In this document: positions 8,803 to 18,062 of the stretch, in pieces
Layout: the number at the start of each line of letters is the position of its first letter
How positions within the stretch are numbered: position 1 is the first letter of the stretch
Assembly: GCA_022711435.1 (NCBI GenBank)
Contig: JAKLFB010000017.1
Span: 62,001 to 126,000, forward strand
Origin: Verrucomicrobiota bacterium
GTDB taxonomy: Bacteria > Verrucomicrobiota > Verrucomicrobiia > Limisphaerales > UBA1319
Direction: 5' to 3'
Length of the DNA stretch: 64,000 bases
Made by a program: the position numbers and the translations under genes
Notes under the pieces: model-generated
Told to the model about the DNA's origin: nothing
The model's input: only the letters and a program-made list of their open reading frames with translations
The model's database searches: none

Positions 8803-8911
8803 TGCAGGACAAAATTCGGGCGCTTGGTGCGTTCGGTCGCCGTTGGTTGATTGTCCGCAGCCGGTCTTCTCCCTCTCCTCCATGGCCTATGGAGGAGGGC
8901 CTGAGAGGAGG
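8803..8911 (+). repeat. Intergenic hairpin repeat, copy A
   Basis: This block reads TGCAGGACAAAAT, then CTTGGTGCGT, GTCCGCAG and a CTTCTCCCTCTCCTCC hairpin arm that pairs with the GGAGGAGGG strand. The same order of blocks recurs at 37138-37249, and the hairpin half recurs inverted at 42963-43043. It lies between cstA and the following oxidoreductase gene. Confidence 0.7.
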
Positions 8912-8969
8912 ATCTTGGATCGTCACTATCATTGACGCCGCTGCGGGCGGAGAGTAAGGAGATGGAAGA

Positions 8970-10343
8970 ATGACTGCCATGATGCCATCCACCCAACCGG
9001 CTCAACTCAACCGTCGTCAGTTTCTGAAAGGGGGCGGCGCGCTCGCCCTGGGATCGGGCGTTCTGTCGGCGGTCTTGCCGCGCGGCGTGTTCGCCGCCGA
9101 TGACTCGACGATCCGCCTGGCGCTGATCGGCTGCGGCGGGCGGGGTGCCGGAGCCGTCCGGGACGCGCTCTCGGCGCGCGGCGCCGGACCGATCCAGCTG
9201 TATGCGATGGCGGATCTGCAGGAGAACAAGATCGAGGCGGCGCTGAAGAACGCGCAGCAGCAGTTCCCGGACAAAGTCGATGTCCCGCGGGACCGGCGGT
9301 TTGTCGGGTTCGATGCGTATCGCAAGGCGATCGATGTTCTCCGTCCCGGCGACGTGGCGATGTGCACGACGCGCGCCTACATCCGGCCTGTCCATGTCGA
9401 GTATGCCATCCGCAAAGGCATCAACGTCTTCTTCGAGAAACCCTTCGCGGCGGATCCAGGCGGGCTCCACCGCCTGCTGGCGCTGGTCGGCGAGTCCAAG
9501 AGAAAGAATCTCAAAATCATGTCCGGCCTCCAGTGCCGGCACTCCCCAGCCCGGCAGGCGTTGATCGAGAAGATCCGCAACGGCGAGCTGGGGGACATCC
9601 TCCTGATCCGGGCCAACCGGCTGGGCGGGGCCAACTGGCTCAGCCCGCAAGGGGCCAAGTCCAACGACCTCCTCAGCCAGCTCCAGTTCGGCCGGGCCCA
9701 GCTCCTCTGGGTCGGCTCGGGCCAGATGGTCGACAACCTCATCCACCAGATCGACGAATGCTGCTGGATCAAGGATGCCTGGCCGGTCGAGTGCCACGGC
9801 CTGGGCGGACGCGCCCCCGACAGCAAGGATTGCGGCCAGAACATCGATTCCTACTCGATGGAATACACCTTCGCCGACGGCACCAAAGCGTTCTGCGGTT
9901 TCCGCCGCATGAACCATGCCCGCAGCGATTTCGCCACCTATATCCACGGCGCCAAGTCCGCCGCCCAGTTTTCCGGCAACATCCACGCCGCCACTGTTCA
10001 TCAGTTCAAGGACCAGCGCATCGCCCGGGACAACATCGCCTGGACGCCCGCCAAGGACGAGTTCACCCCCTGGCAGCACGAGTGGAACGATTTCGTCCAA
10101 AGCATCCGGCGCGACCTGCCGCACAACGAGCTCGAGCGGGCTGTCCATGCCGACCTGGTCTCGCTCATGGGACGCGCCGCCTCCCATCTCGGCCAGACCG
10201 TCACGTGGGATGACATGATGGCCTCGCGGTTCCAGTTCTGCGATTATCTGGACCGGCTCGACGCCAGCAGCCCCGTCCCCGTCCGAGCCGATCCCAGCGG
10301 CCAGTTCCCCGTCCCCGTCCCGGGCAAATGGACGGAGCTGTAG
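8970..10343 (+). CDS. TAT-exported Gfo/Idh/MocA-family oxidoreductase
   Basis: A 457-residue protein. The N-terminus has a twin-arginine signal (NRRQFLKGGGALALGSG). The NAD(P)-binding Rossmann segment IRLALIGCGGRGAGAVRDAL follows near residue 47. The catalytic-type EKPF motif is in NVFFEKPFAADPGG near residue 155, and the C-terminal alpha/beta domain covers residues 190-450. Family members oxidise or reduce sugars, inositols or glycosides. The export signal implies a periplasmic enzyme with tightly bound cofactor, as in the glycoside oxidoreductases common in Verrucomicrobiota and Planctomycetota. A good ribosome-binding site (TAAGGAG) lies 9 bases before the ATG. The substrate cannot be read from the sequence. 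Confidence 0.87.
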   Translation: MTAMMPSTQPAQLNRRQFLKGGGALALGSGVLSAVLPRGVFAADDSTIRLALIGCGGRGAGAVRDALSARGAGPIQLYAMADLQENKIEAALKNAQQQFPDKVDVPRDRRFVGFDAYRKAIDVLRPGDVAMCTTRAYIRPVHVEYAIRKGINVFFEKPFAADPGGLHRLLALVGESKRKNLKIMSGLQCRHSPARQALIEKIRNGELGDILLIRANRLGGANWLSPQGAKSNDLLSQLQFGRAQLLWVGSGQMVDNLIHQIDECCWIKDAWPVECHGLGGRAPDSKDCGQNIDSYSMEYTFADGTKAFCGFRRMNHARSDFATYIHGAKSAAQFSGNIHAATVHQFKDQRIARDNIAWTPAKDEFTPWQHEWNDFVQSIRRDLPHNELERAVHADLVSLMGRAASHLGQTVTWDDMMASRFQFCDYLDRLDASSPVPVRADPSGQFPVPVPGKWTEL

Positions 10344-10384
10344 CGGGAGGCCGCGCCCGCGCCGCTGCGAAAGTTCTCGACGGG

Positions 10385-10413
10385 TTGACATCCGGGCCCG
10401 CATCTGCTACGCG
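10385..10413 (+). promoter_or_regulatory. Candidate promoter for the beta-strand-repeat protein gene
   Basis: A perfect TTGACA hexamer at 10385 is followed after 17 bases by TACGCG, a weak -10 match. It is the only consensus -35 in this 237-bp GC-rich gap and lies about 170 bases before the start codon. Confidence 0.3.
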
Positions 10414-10580
10414 TGGGTCCATCCCATGAGGATCTTGTCGCCACCGGCGTTCCTTTCCGGGCCGAGACGCACGGATAGGGAGCGCTGCGCATCGCCCTCC
10501 GTGTCAGCGGCGCGCCTCGACCTCGCTTGCGCACAAACCCAATCGATCCTCCACCCCCAACCACAAGAAGGAATCATTCC

Positions 10581-13500
10581 ATGAAACTGAAACGAGCCCA
10601 GTGCTTCCTCATCATGCGTAGTGTTTGGATCGCGGCGCTTGCGGGCGCGGCGATCACGGCGGGCGCCGCCACCTGGACCGGCGGAGGCTCGAGCCTCAAC
10701 TGGTCGGACCCGGGCAACTGGGACGCCGCATCCCCGCCCGGGATCGGCGAGTCTGCGATCTTCGACAAGACGATCGGTTTCACCAATGCGGCGGGCGTGG
10801 TGAACAATGTGGCCGACACCGATTTCACCTTTGGCAGCCTGGTTTACTCGGCGCTTTCCAGCGCGGGCAACTATCACACGACGCTGATCCCTGCCGGCCA
10901 GACGCTCTCCGTAACGGGAACGCGCAGCACCGTCGTCGGCACAGGCGGCTACTCTTCGACGGACACCCTGTTTGTGGGATCGGGCGCCGCCGATGGCGCC
11001 AGCGCCACGGTCTATGCGACGATTGCCGGCCAGGGCTCCCTGGTGCTCAGCAACGCCTCCGGCAACCTCGACATCACGCAGACCACAACGGGCGGTTCCT
11101 CCAGCACCCGGGCCACGTTGGATCTCTCGGGCCTGGACACCTTCAACGCCTATGTCAGCCAGGTCCGGGTCGGCTTCGGCAGCGGCGGCAATGACACCGG
11201 CGGCAACCGGCCCAGCGGCACCCTCATCCTGGCCAAGACGAACGTCATCACTTGCGCCAGCACGACCTGGGGGCTGGCGGTGGGTCAAGTCGGCTCGAAC
11301 CCGGGCCAGCCTTCCACCAACCTGCTCGGCCAGGCCAACTGGATCCAGGCCGACTATGGCATCGGCATCGGCCGGCGAAAGTGCAGCGCCACCCTGGCCT
11401 TCACGCCCGGCCTGGTCGATCCATCCGTCGTGTTCCGGAATGCGGCGGGCACCGGCCCCATGAGCTACTGGGTCATCGGCGACAACTACGACGCCGGCGC
11501 GACCGGTGTCAGCCTGACCGCCATCGCCGATTTTACCGGGGGCATCGTGGATGCCCAGGTGGCCAACATCATCTACGTGGGCCGCAGCTACAACTCGGCC
11601 AATGGCACGACCACCGGCCTGGCGACAGGGCGGCTCATCTTCGACCGCGGCGTGATCGAGGTGAACAACCTCGAGATCGGCTACCAGCAATCCACCAGCG
11701 CGGGGCGCGCAGCCGGCGAGCTCAACATGATCGGCTCCGGGCTGCTCGTTGTGACCAACAACATTCGCTTGGGGCGATACTCGGGCGGCGACGGCACGGC
11801 CACCGGCACGCTCAACCTGGGCGGCGGCCGGGTCGCCGTCGGCGGCCGGGTTTACGACGGCGGCGGGAGCAGCGCGCTCAACATCACCGGCGGCATTCTG
11901 GATCTGCAGCCGGAAGGTGATCCGGCGCCCGGGGACATCGCCGTGGACGCTCTGGCCATCAGCTACGGGACCATCACCAATGCCGCGAGCATCTCCGCGG
12001 CGGCCTTCACGATCGGCCCGGGCGCCCAGATCGCCGGCCCGACCACCTTCATCGTCGGCAGCGGCAGCACGATCGACGCCTCGGCCGCAGGCGGCTGGGC
12101 TCTCGGCCCCGCCCAGACGCTCCGGGGCGAAGGTTACGTGACCGGCGATCTCACCGTCGGCGGCGGCGCCCGGCTGGTGCCCGCGGCCGAAGGCGCGGCT
12201 GGAGTCCTCTACCTGAACAACAGCCTCGCGCTCAGCGGCGGGGCCGTCCTGCCCTTCGACCTCACCGACCAGGCCGCCTTCGGAAACGACCAGCTGTATG
12301 TCAGCGGCAACTTGACGCTCAGCGGTGTCAACACCATCCCCGTCAACCCGTTGATGTCCGCCCTCAGCCTGGGATCCTACACGCTGATCCAATACTCGGG
12401 GGCGCTCAGCGGGAACGCCGGCAACCTGCAGCTCAGCGGCCCCGCGCTCCAGAGCCGAAGCACGCTCGCGCTCGACACGTCCACCCCCGGCCAGGTCAAC
12501 CTCGTCGTCTCGGGCAACACCCCGCAGCTTCTGACCTGGGTCGGCGATGGCGTGAACAACCGGTGGAACATCAACGGCGATGCCAACTGGAGCAGCGGCG
12601 GCGGCCCTGACAAGTTCTTCAACCTCGACTCGGTGACGTTCGACGACACGGGCTCCGCATCCCCCGCGGTCGAGCTGCAGGGCGAGCTGACGACCCCGAA
12701 CGTGGTCATGAACAACTCGGCCAAGGCGTACACCTTTGCCGGTCCGGGCGCGATCCTCGGCGCCGCGCTCAACCTGGCTGGCGGCGGCTCGCTCACGCTG
12801 GCCAACGACGGCGAGAGCGCCATCCCCGTCCTCATGGGGACGGGCACGCTGGTGAAAGCCGGCACGAACACGCTCGATCTCGCCGGCAACAACAGCGGGT
12901 TCACGGGCGCCATCCGGGTCGAAGGCGGCGCTCTCCGCCCCGCGAGCGAGACGGCGCTGGGCGACACGATCGGCGCCACCACGGTGGCCAGCGGCGGCAC
13001 CCTCGACGTTAATGGCCAGAACCTCGGCGGCGAGCTGGTCCATGCCAGCGGCGCCGGCGCGCTCGGCAGGGGCGCGATCGACAACACCGGCGCCCAGCAG
13101 CAGAGCGCGCTGCAGAGCGTCGTGCTCGACGGCGACACCACCTTCGGCGCGTCGGTGCAGCGGTGGGACATCACGACGGGCGGCACCGGCCTGGCCGGCA
13201 ACGGCCGCAAGCTCACCAAGGTCGGCCCGCAGGAGATCTGGATCAAGACGGTCGTCGACACGGACCTGGGGGATATCGAGATCGCCCAAGGCCGCCTGGG
13301 CTTTCAATACCTGGGAACCACACTCGGGCGCCCCGAGAACACCCTCACCATCCGCAGCAATGCCTCGCTCGGCCTCTACTCCAACGCCGGCGCCGGCAGC
13401 AAACGCATCGTCATGGACGACGGCGCCCTCATCTACGCCGCAGGCGGCGATTGCCAGTTCGCCGGCACCATCAGCCTCAATGGCGCCAACACCATCGCCC

Positions 13501-15173
13501 CGAACGGGATCACCAATTACTGCGATGCCGACATCAGCGGGCCGGGCGTTCTGGTCAAGGACGGCACCGGCGTGCTGCAGCTGGGCGGCGCGAACACGTT
13601 CACTTCGGATATCGTGGTGAACACCGGCGCCCTGCTGGTGACGAATCCCGCCGGCCTGGGGCCCGGCAAGACCATCGTCCTCGCCGGCAGCACGACGACC
13701 GGCACCGCTTGCCCCAATCCAGGCTCGGCCCTGCGGCTGGAAGGCGACGTGACGCTGCCCGCCCCATACGCGTTGAGCATGAGCTCCTCGGCCACTGGCA
13801 ACATCCGGTCCCTCCTGTTCACCGCTGCCGGCACCAATGAACTGGCCGGGCCCATCACCCTCCACGGCGACGGCTTGTGCCAGGTGAACGTCAACTCCGC
13901 CGCCGCCCAGCTGACGCTCAACGGCGACATCACTGGCGCTCCCGGCTTCGCCGGCACGTTCTTCGTTCGCGGCGGCTCCGGCGTCGGCATCATCAACGGA
14001 AAGATGGACCTCGGTGCCGGCGGCTTCTCGAAGACCGACAACAACACCTGGATCATCAACTCCAGCGGCAACACCTGGAGCCAAAGCGGCGTGCTTGTGG
14101 GAACCATCCGGCTCGGGGCGCACGACGCCCTCTGCACGAGCGCCCCGCTGGTGATGGGGCAGTCCAGCGGCGGCAATTCGACCTTGGATCTGGCCGGCTT
14201 CAACCAGGAGGTCGGCGGCCTGTTCAATGCGGGCTCGAGCACGCAGACCATCGGCAACAGCAGCACTGCCAGCGATTCCACGCTCACGGTCAGCGCCGGC
14301 GCCCAGGCCTTCACCTACGACAAGATCATCGCCGATTCGGTCGCCGGCGGGACGATGAAGGTGAACCTGACGATCGCCTCCGGAACGCAGAGCCTCACCG
14401 CGACCAACACCTACTCGGGCCGCACCACCGTGGCGGGCACGCTTCGGCTGGTGGGAGGCAGCCTCATCAACAGCAGCGCCACCATCGCGATGGCCGGCGG
14501 CGTCCTGGATGCAGCCGCCCGCACCGATGGCACGCTGACGCTGGCCAGCGGCCAGACCCTCAGCGGCAGCGGCACCATCCTCGGCGCGGTGATCGCCAGC
14601 CCCGGCAGCACCGTGGCGCCTGGCGCGTCGATCGGTGAGCTGCAGTTCGGCGGATCCCTCGCCTTGCAGGGCGCGGCCGTCATGGAGATCCAGAAGAGCG
14701 GCGCCAGCCTCGCCAGCGACCGGGTGGATGTCGCCACCAGCCTCAACTACGGCGGCAGCCTTACGGTCTCAGCCAGCGGCGATCTGCTGGCCGAGGGGGA
14801 TCAATTCAAGCTGTTCAACGCGCTGGTCTACACCGGCGCCGGCTTCGATCCCGTCAACCTTCCGGCCCTGCCGGAAGGGCTGGGCTGGACCAACCGCCTC
14901 GCCCTCGATGGCACCATCGCGGTCATCCGCACCAGCACTGTCCCGACCGAGCCGACCCCCGTGACTTGGTCGCTGAGCCAGAACGCCCTCACCATCGCCT
15001 GGCCCGCCAGCTACGTCGGCTGGAGCCTCCAGGCCCAGACCAACACGCTCGCTGTCGGGATCAGCACGAACTGGACCACCTTGTCCGGATCCGACACGAC
15101 CAACTCGGTGACGCTGCCCATCGATTCGGGCAACCCGGCCGTGTTCTATCGGCTCGTCTATCCGGCCCCGTAA
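10581..15173 (+). CDS. Autotransporter-associated beta-strand-repeat surface protein
   Basis: A 1530-residue secreted protein. Residues 1-30 form a signal peptide (RSVWIAALAGAAITAGAA), followed by the typical TWTGGGSSLNWSDPGNWD start. The body consists of Gly/Ala/Thr/Asn-rich beta-helix repeats. The recurring unit has the form GTLVKAGTNTLDLAGNNSGF followed by TGAIRVEGGALRP, the TIGR02601/PF12951 passenger repeat. The last 80 residues form a small separate domain ending in NPAVFYRLVYP, a C-terminus frequent in Verrucomicrobiota secreted proteins. There is no autotransporter beta-barrel and no PEP-CTERM tail. The role is probably surface adhesion or polysaccharide binding, which is an inference. 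An AAGAAGGA ribosome-binding site precedes the ATG at 10581. A 1238-codon antisense ORF overlaps it and is a codon-bias artefact. Confidence 0.85.
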   Translation: MKLKRAQCFLIMRSVWIAALAGAAITAGAATWTGGGSSLNWSDPGNWDAASPPGIGESAIFDKTIGFTNAAGVVNNVADTDFTFGSLVYSALSSAGNYHTTLIPAGQTLSVTGTRSTVVGTGGYSSTDTLFVGSGAADGASATVYATIAGQGSLVLSNASGNLDITQTTTGGSSSTRATLDLSGLDTFNAYVSQVRVGFGSGGNDTGGNRPSGTLILAKTNVITCASTTWGLAVGQVGSNPGQPSTNLLGQANWIQADYGIGIGRRKCSATLAFTPGLVDPSVVFRNAAGTGPMSYWVIGDNYDAGATGVSLTAIADFTGGIVDAQVANIIYVGRSYNSANGTTTGLATGRLIFDRGVIEVNNLEIGYQQSTSAGRAAGELNMIGSGLLVVTNNIRLGRYSGGDGTATGTLNLGGGRVAVGGRVYDGGGSSALNITGGILDLQPEGDPAPGDIAVDALAISYGTITNAASISAAAFTIGPGAQIAGPTTFIVGSGSTIDASAAGGWALGPAQTLRGEGYVTGDLTVGGGARLVPAAEGAAGVLYLNNSLALSGGAVLPFDLTDQAAFGNDQLYVSGNLTLSGVNTIPVNPLMSALSLGSYTLIQYSGALSGNAGNLQLSGPALQSRSTLALDTSTPGQVNLVVSGNTPQLLTWVGDGVNNRWNINGDANWSSGGGPDKFFNLDSVTFDDTGSASPAVELQGELTTPNVVMNNSAKAYTFAGPGAILGAALNLAGGGSLTLANDGESAIPVLMGTGTLVKAGTNTLDLAGNNSGFTGAIRVEGGALRPASETALGDTIGATTVASGGTLDVNGQNLGGELVHASGAGALGRGAIDNTGAQQQSALQSVVLDGDTTFGASVQRWDITTGGTGLAGNGRKLTKVGPQEIWIKTVVDTDLGDIEIAQGRLGFQYLGTTLGRPENTLTIRSNASLGLYSNAGAGSKRIVMDDGALIYAAGGDCQFAGTISLNGANTIAPNGITNYCDADISGPGVLVKDGTGVLQLGGANTFTSDIVVNTGALLVTNPAGLGPGKTIVLAGSTTTGTACPNPGSALRLEGDVTLPAPYALSMSSSATGNIRSLLFTAAGTNELAGPITLHGDGLCQVNVNSAAAQLTLNGDITGAPGFAGTFFVRGGSGVGIINGKMDLGAGGFSKTDNNTWIINSSGNTWSQSGVLVGTIRLGAHDALCTSAPLVMGQSSGGNSTLDLAGFNQEVGGLFNAGSSTQTIGNSSTASDSTLTVSAGAQAFTYDKIIADSVAGGTMKVNLTIASGTQSLTATNTYSGRTTVAGTLRLVGGSLINSSATIAMAGGVLDAAARTDGTLTLASGQTLSGSGTILGAVIASPGSTVAPGASIGELQFGGSLALQGAAVMEIQKSGASLASDRVDVATSLNYGGSLTVSASGDLLAEGDQFKLFNALVYTGAGFDPVNLPALPEGLGWTNRLALDGTIAVIRTSTVPTEPTPVTWSLSQNALTIAWPASYVGWSLQAQTNTLAVGISTNWTTLSGSDTTNSVTLPIDSGNPAVFYRLVYPAP

Positions 15174-15219
15174 GCCCTCGAGCCCGGCCTCAAGCGGCCT
15201 CGATTCGCCGTCCGGCAGG

Positions 15220-16014
15220 TCAATCCTTGCCGGGCGGCCGAGGCCGCCGGTGGACCTTGTAGACCGCCGCCTGGTCGGTGCATTTGATCACCATCTCGTC
15301 AATGCACACGTGGGGCGGGCGGCTCGCCATCCAGACCATTGCCTCAGCCACATCCTCGGCGCGCAGCGGATCCACCCCCTCATACACCCGCTCCGCCCGC
15401 TGGGCGTCCCCCTTGAACCGCACCAGGGAAAACTCCGTCTCCGCCATCCCCGGATCCAATGTTCCCACCCGGATCCCTGTGCCGCAGAGCTCGAGCCGCA
15501 AGGCCCGGGTGATCTGCAGCTCGGCCGCCTTCGCCCCGCAATAGACCGCCCCGTTCTCGTAGGCGGTCCTGCCCGCCACCGATCCCACGTTGAGGATCAT
15601 CGCACCCGGCTGCCCGCGCATCAGCGGCAGGACGGCCCGGGTCACTCGCAGCAGCCCCAGCACATTGGTCTGGATCATCGTCTCCCAGTCCTGATCCCTG
15701 CCCTCGGCGACGGGCTCCAAGCCGAGAGCGCCCCCCGCGTTGTTGACCAGCACGTCGATCCCATCGGTCCGGCCGCGCGCCCAGCGGACATACTCCTCGA
15801 CGCTCGCCGCCGAGGCGACATCCAGGCTGGCATGCTCCGCCGCCGGCGATCCCGCCCGGCGCGCCGCCTCCGCCGCCTCCGCCAGCTTCGAAACCCGCCG
15901 AGCCCCCAGCAGCAGCCGCGCCCCCGCCGCCCCAAACGCCCGCGCCGCCGCCGCTCCAAACCCGCTCGACGCACCTGTGATCAACACCCATCGGTTCGCC
16001 AGTCGCTCTTGCAT
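15220..16014 (-). CDS. Short-chain dehydrogenase/reductase, YdfG/serine-dehydrogenase-like
   Basis: A 264-residue classical SDR. The cofactor motif TGASSGFG lies near residue 14, NNAG near 92, and the catalytic set is Ser in NVGSVAG with Tyr and Lys in YCGAK near residues 155-160. LDPGMAETEFSLVRFKGD resembles the YdfG/3-hydroxy-acid dehydrogenase group, which oxidises serine and related hydroxy acids with NADP. The cytoplasm is the expected location. The ATG at 16014 is chosen because the Rossmann strand starts 10 residues later. It is divergent from the ABC transporter gene, with a strong palindrome between them. The substrate is uncertain. Confidence 0.85.
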   Translation of the reverse strand: MQERLANRWVLITGASSGFGAAAARAFGAAGARLLLGARRVSKLAEAAEAARRAGSPAAEHASLDVASAASVEEYVRWARGRTDGIDVLVNNAGGALGLEPVAEGRDQDWETMIQTNVLGLLRVTRAVLPLMRGQPGAMILNVGSVAGRTAYENGAVYCGAKAAELQITRALRLELCGTGIRVGTLDPGMAETEFSLVRFKGDAQRAERVYEGVDPLRAEDVAEAMVWMASRPPHVCIDEMVIKCTDQAAVYKVHRRPRPPGKD

Positions 16015-16087
16015 CGCCCGCCACAATAAACGCGATGCCCAAAATGAAAACCACAAAACGCCCCGCTCGGGTGTAAGACAATATTTT

Positions 16088-16122
16088 TCCCTCCCCCCGC
16101 GAGGCACGAGCGGGGGGAGGGA
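16088..16122. repeat. Perfect 13-bp palindromic hairpin
   Basis: TCCCTCCCCCCGC pairs perfectly with GCGGGGGGAGGGA around the loop GAGGCACGA. It sits between the divergent SDR and ABC transporter starts. A looser relative (CCCCGCGAGGCAGGAGCGGGG) occurs near 43083, so it may be a small dispersed repeat. Confidence 0.5.
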
Positions 16123-16166
16123 ATCCGCTGGCCACTCCGGAATGGGGCGGGTAATTTCGGGAACGG

Positions 16167-18062
16167 ATGAAGTTCCGCTCCACTGCCGGCGCGCCCGCGG
16201 ATCCCACCTGGACTGCGCGCGCGCGGTCCACGGGTGAAATCCTGCGCCGGGTATCGGTCTTTCTGCGGCCGTATCGCGGATTAGCGATTGCCACGGTTGG
16301 CTGCGCTCTTTTGTCGCTGGCCTTCGCGTTTGCGTTCCCCAAGTTCACCCAGTGGATCATCGACGAGATCATCGGCCCGCGCCGGCCTGGATCGCTGACC
16401 GCACTGTGCGCGGCGCTGATGGGCGCGCTGATCCTTCGGGACGGATTCAACAGCCTCCGGATCCTCGTCAACAACACCTTCGAGCAGCGCGTGATCTTCG
16501 ACATGCGCCGCCGGGTGTATGCGCATTTGCAGCGGCTTCCCGTGCGGTATTTCGACCAGCGCGCCTCCGGCGATCTCATGACCCGCATCCTCGAGGATGT
16601 GCAGGCTGTCGAGCGGCTGTTGATCGATGGCACCGAGCAGGGATCGGTGGCGGTCCTGAGCGTGGCGGGGGTCCTGGTCATTCTCCTGGCCACCCACCCG
16701 CTGCTGGCGGCCGTCGCTCTGGCGCCGCTGCCCCTGCTGGCCGGGGGCGCGCTTGCCTACACGCTCACGGCGCGCCACCGCTACCGGCTCCAGCGCCAGG
16801 CTGCCACCGCCCTCAATGCCCTGATACTCGACAATCTGCTGGGCATCCGCTCGATCAAGGCCTTCGAGCGCGAGCCGCATGAAGAGAGCCGCTTCGCCGA
16901 GCGCGCGCTCGAGCTGCAGCGATGCAACCTCCGGATCATGCGCGCCTGGGCCCTGTACTCGCCGGGGATGAGCCTGGCGGCCGCGCTCGGCACGGTCCTC
17001 GTCCTGCTCGTCGGCGGCCGCCAGGTGCTCGCCGATTCCATGTCCGTGGGCGAGCTGATCGGCTTCCTCTTCTACCTCCACCTGTTCTACGATCCGATCG
17101 GCCGCCTCCATGGGCTGAATCAGATGCTCCAGTCCGCCCGCGCCGCCGGCGAGCGGATCTTCGACATCTTCGACGTTGCCGCCGAAGGCAGCGCTCCCGA
17201 GCGTGCCCTGGCCCTGCCGGCCAGCATCCGCGGCGAGGTCGTTTTCGAGCAGGTGACCTTCCAGTATGCATCCCACGACTCCCCGCGTCCCGTGCTGTGC
17301 GGCATCTCGCTGCGCGCCTCTGCCGGCCAAATGACCGCCCTGGTCGGCCCCACCGGCTCCGGCAAGTCCACGCTGGTGAGCCTTCTTCCGGCCTTTTACG
17401 AGCCGACCGCCGGCCGGATTTTCATCGACGGCCACGACATTTCGCGTGTTCGCCTCGAATCGCTGCGAAGCCAGATCGCGGTCGTGGGCCAGGAGCCGTT
17501 CCTCTTCAACGGCACGATCCGCGAGAACATCCTCTATGGCCGCCTGCGCGCCACGGCTGCCGAGCTCGAGGCCGCCGCCCAGGCCGCCAACTGCCTCGAG
17601 TTCATCCGCCGCATCCCCCAAGGCTTCAATGCCCGTGTCGGCGAGCGCGGCATCCGGCTCAGCGTCGGCGAGAAACAGCGCATCAGCATCGCGCGCGCCC
17701 TGCTCCGCGACGCGCCCATCCTCATCCTCGACGAGGCGACCGCCAGCGTCGATACCGCCACCGAGCGCCTCATCCAGCAAGCCCTCGAGCGGCTCCTGGC
17801 CCGCCGCACCAGCTTTGTCATCGCCCACCGCCTCAGCACGGTCCGCCACGCCGACCAGATCCTGGTTCTCCATCAAGGCGAGATCGTCGAGCGCGGCACC
17901 CACAGCCAACTCCTGGGCGCCGGCGGCCTTTACGCCCGGCTCGCTCAGGTTCAAAACACGCTCTCCATCGAAGAGGGCTTCGAGGAGCTGGAGCTCGAGA
18001 CGCCGCCATCCGCCTGCCTCCCTCAGCCCGGGCCCGCCAACGGCTCCAGCGGCCGGTCGTGA
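16167..18062 (+). CDS. ABC exporter (fused permease-ATPase), lipid or multidrug type
   Basis: A 631-residue half-transporter. Residues 20-330 hold six transmembrane helices of the ABC type-1 exporter fold (FLRPYRGLAIATVGCALLSL and onwards). The nucleotide-binding domain follows, with Walker A GPTGSGKST near 394, the Q-loop QEPFLFNG near 441, Walker B ILILDEAT near 520 and the switch histidine in IAHRLST near 553. The signature motif is LSVGE instead of the usual LSGGQ. It probably works as a homodimer exporting lipids or drugs across the inner membrane, like MsbA. The last 40 bases overlap the 3' end of the convergent tRNA-dihydrouridine synthase gene. Confidence 0.87.
   Translation: MKFRSTAGAPADPTWTARARSTGEILRRVSVFLRPYRGLAIATVGCALLSLAFAFAFPKFTQWIIDEIIGPRRPGSLTALCAALMGALILRDGFNSLRILVNNTFEQRVIFDMRRRVYAHLQRLPVRYFDQRASGDLMTRILEDVQAVERLLIDGTEQGSVAVLSVAGVLVILLATHPLLAAVALAPLPLLAGGALAYTLTARHRYRLQRQAATALNALILDNLLGIRSIKAFEREPHEESRFAERALELQRCNLRIMRAWALYSPGMSLAAALGTVLVLLVGGRQVLADSMSVGELIGFLFYLHLFYDPIGRLHGLNQMLQSARAAGERIFDIFDVAAEGSAPERALALPASIRGEVVFEQVTFQYASHDSPRPVLCGISLRASAGQMTALVGPTGSGKSTLVSLLPAFYEPTAGRIFIDGHDISRVRLESLRSQIAVVGQEPFLFNGTIRENILYGRLRATAAELEAAAQAANCLEFIRRIPQGFNARVGERGIRLSVGEKQRISIARALLRDAPILILDEATASVDTATERLIQQALERLLARRTSFVIAHRLSTVRHADQILVLHQGEIVERGTHSQLLGAGGLYARLAQVQNTLSIEEGFEELELETPPSACLPQPGPANGSSGRS

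Noticed and set aside
7014..10403. An 1129-codon minus-strand ORF opposite cstA and the oxidoreductase
   Set aside because: It spans two clearly coding plus-strand genes and has a shadow-type composition rich in Gln, His, Asp and Arg.
10407..14123. A 1238-codon minus-strand ORF opposite the beta-strand-repeat gene
   Set aside because: Its protein is low-complexity Ala/Arg/Gly/Asp sequence with no motif, mirrored from the codon bias of the plus-strand gene, which has a signal peptide and recognisable repeats.
10581..15173. Possible PEP-CTERM sorting tail on the beta-strand-repeat protein, which would make it the exosortase substrate
   Set aside because: The C-terminus ends FYRLVYPAP with no PEP motif, no following membrane helix and no basic tail.
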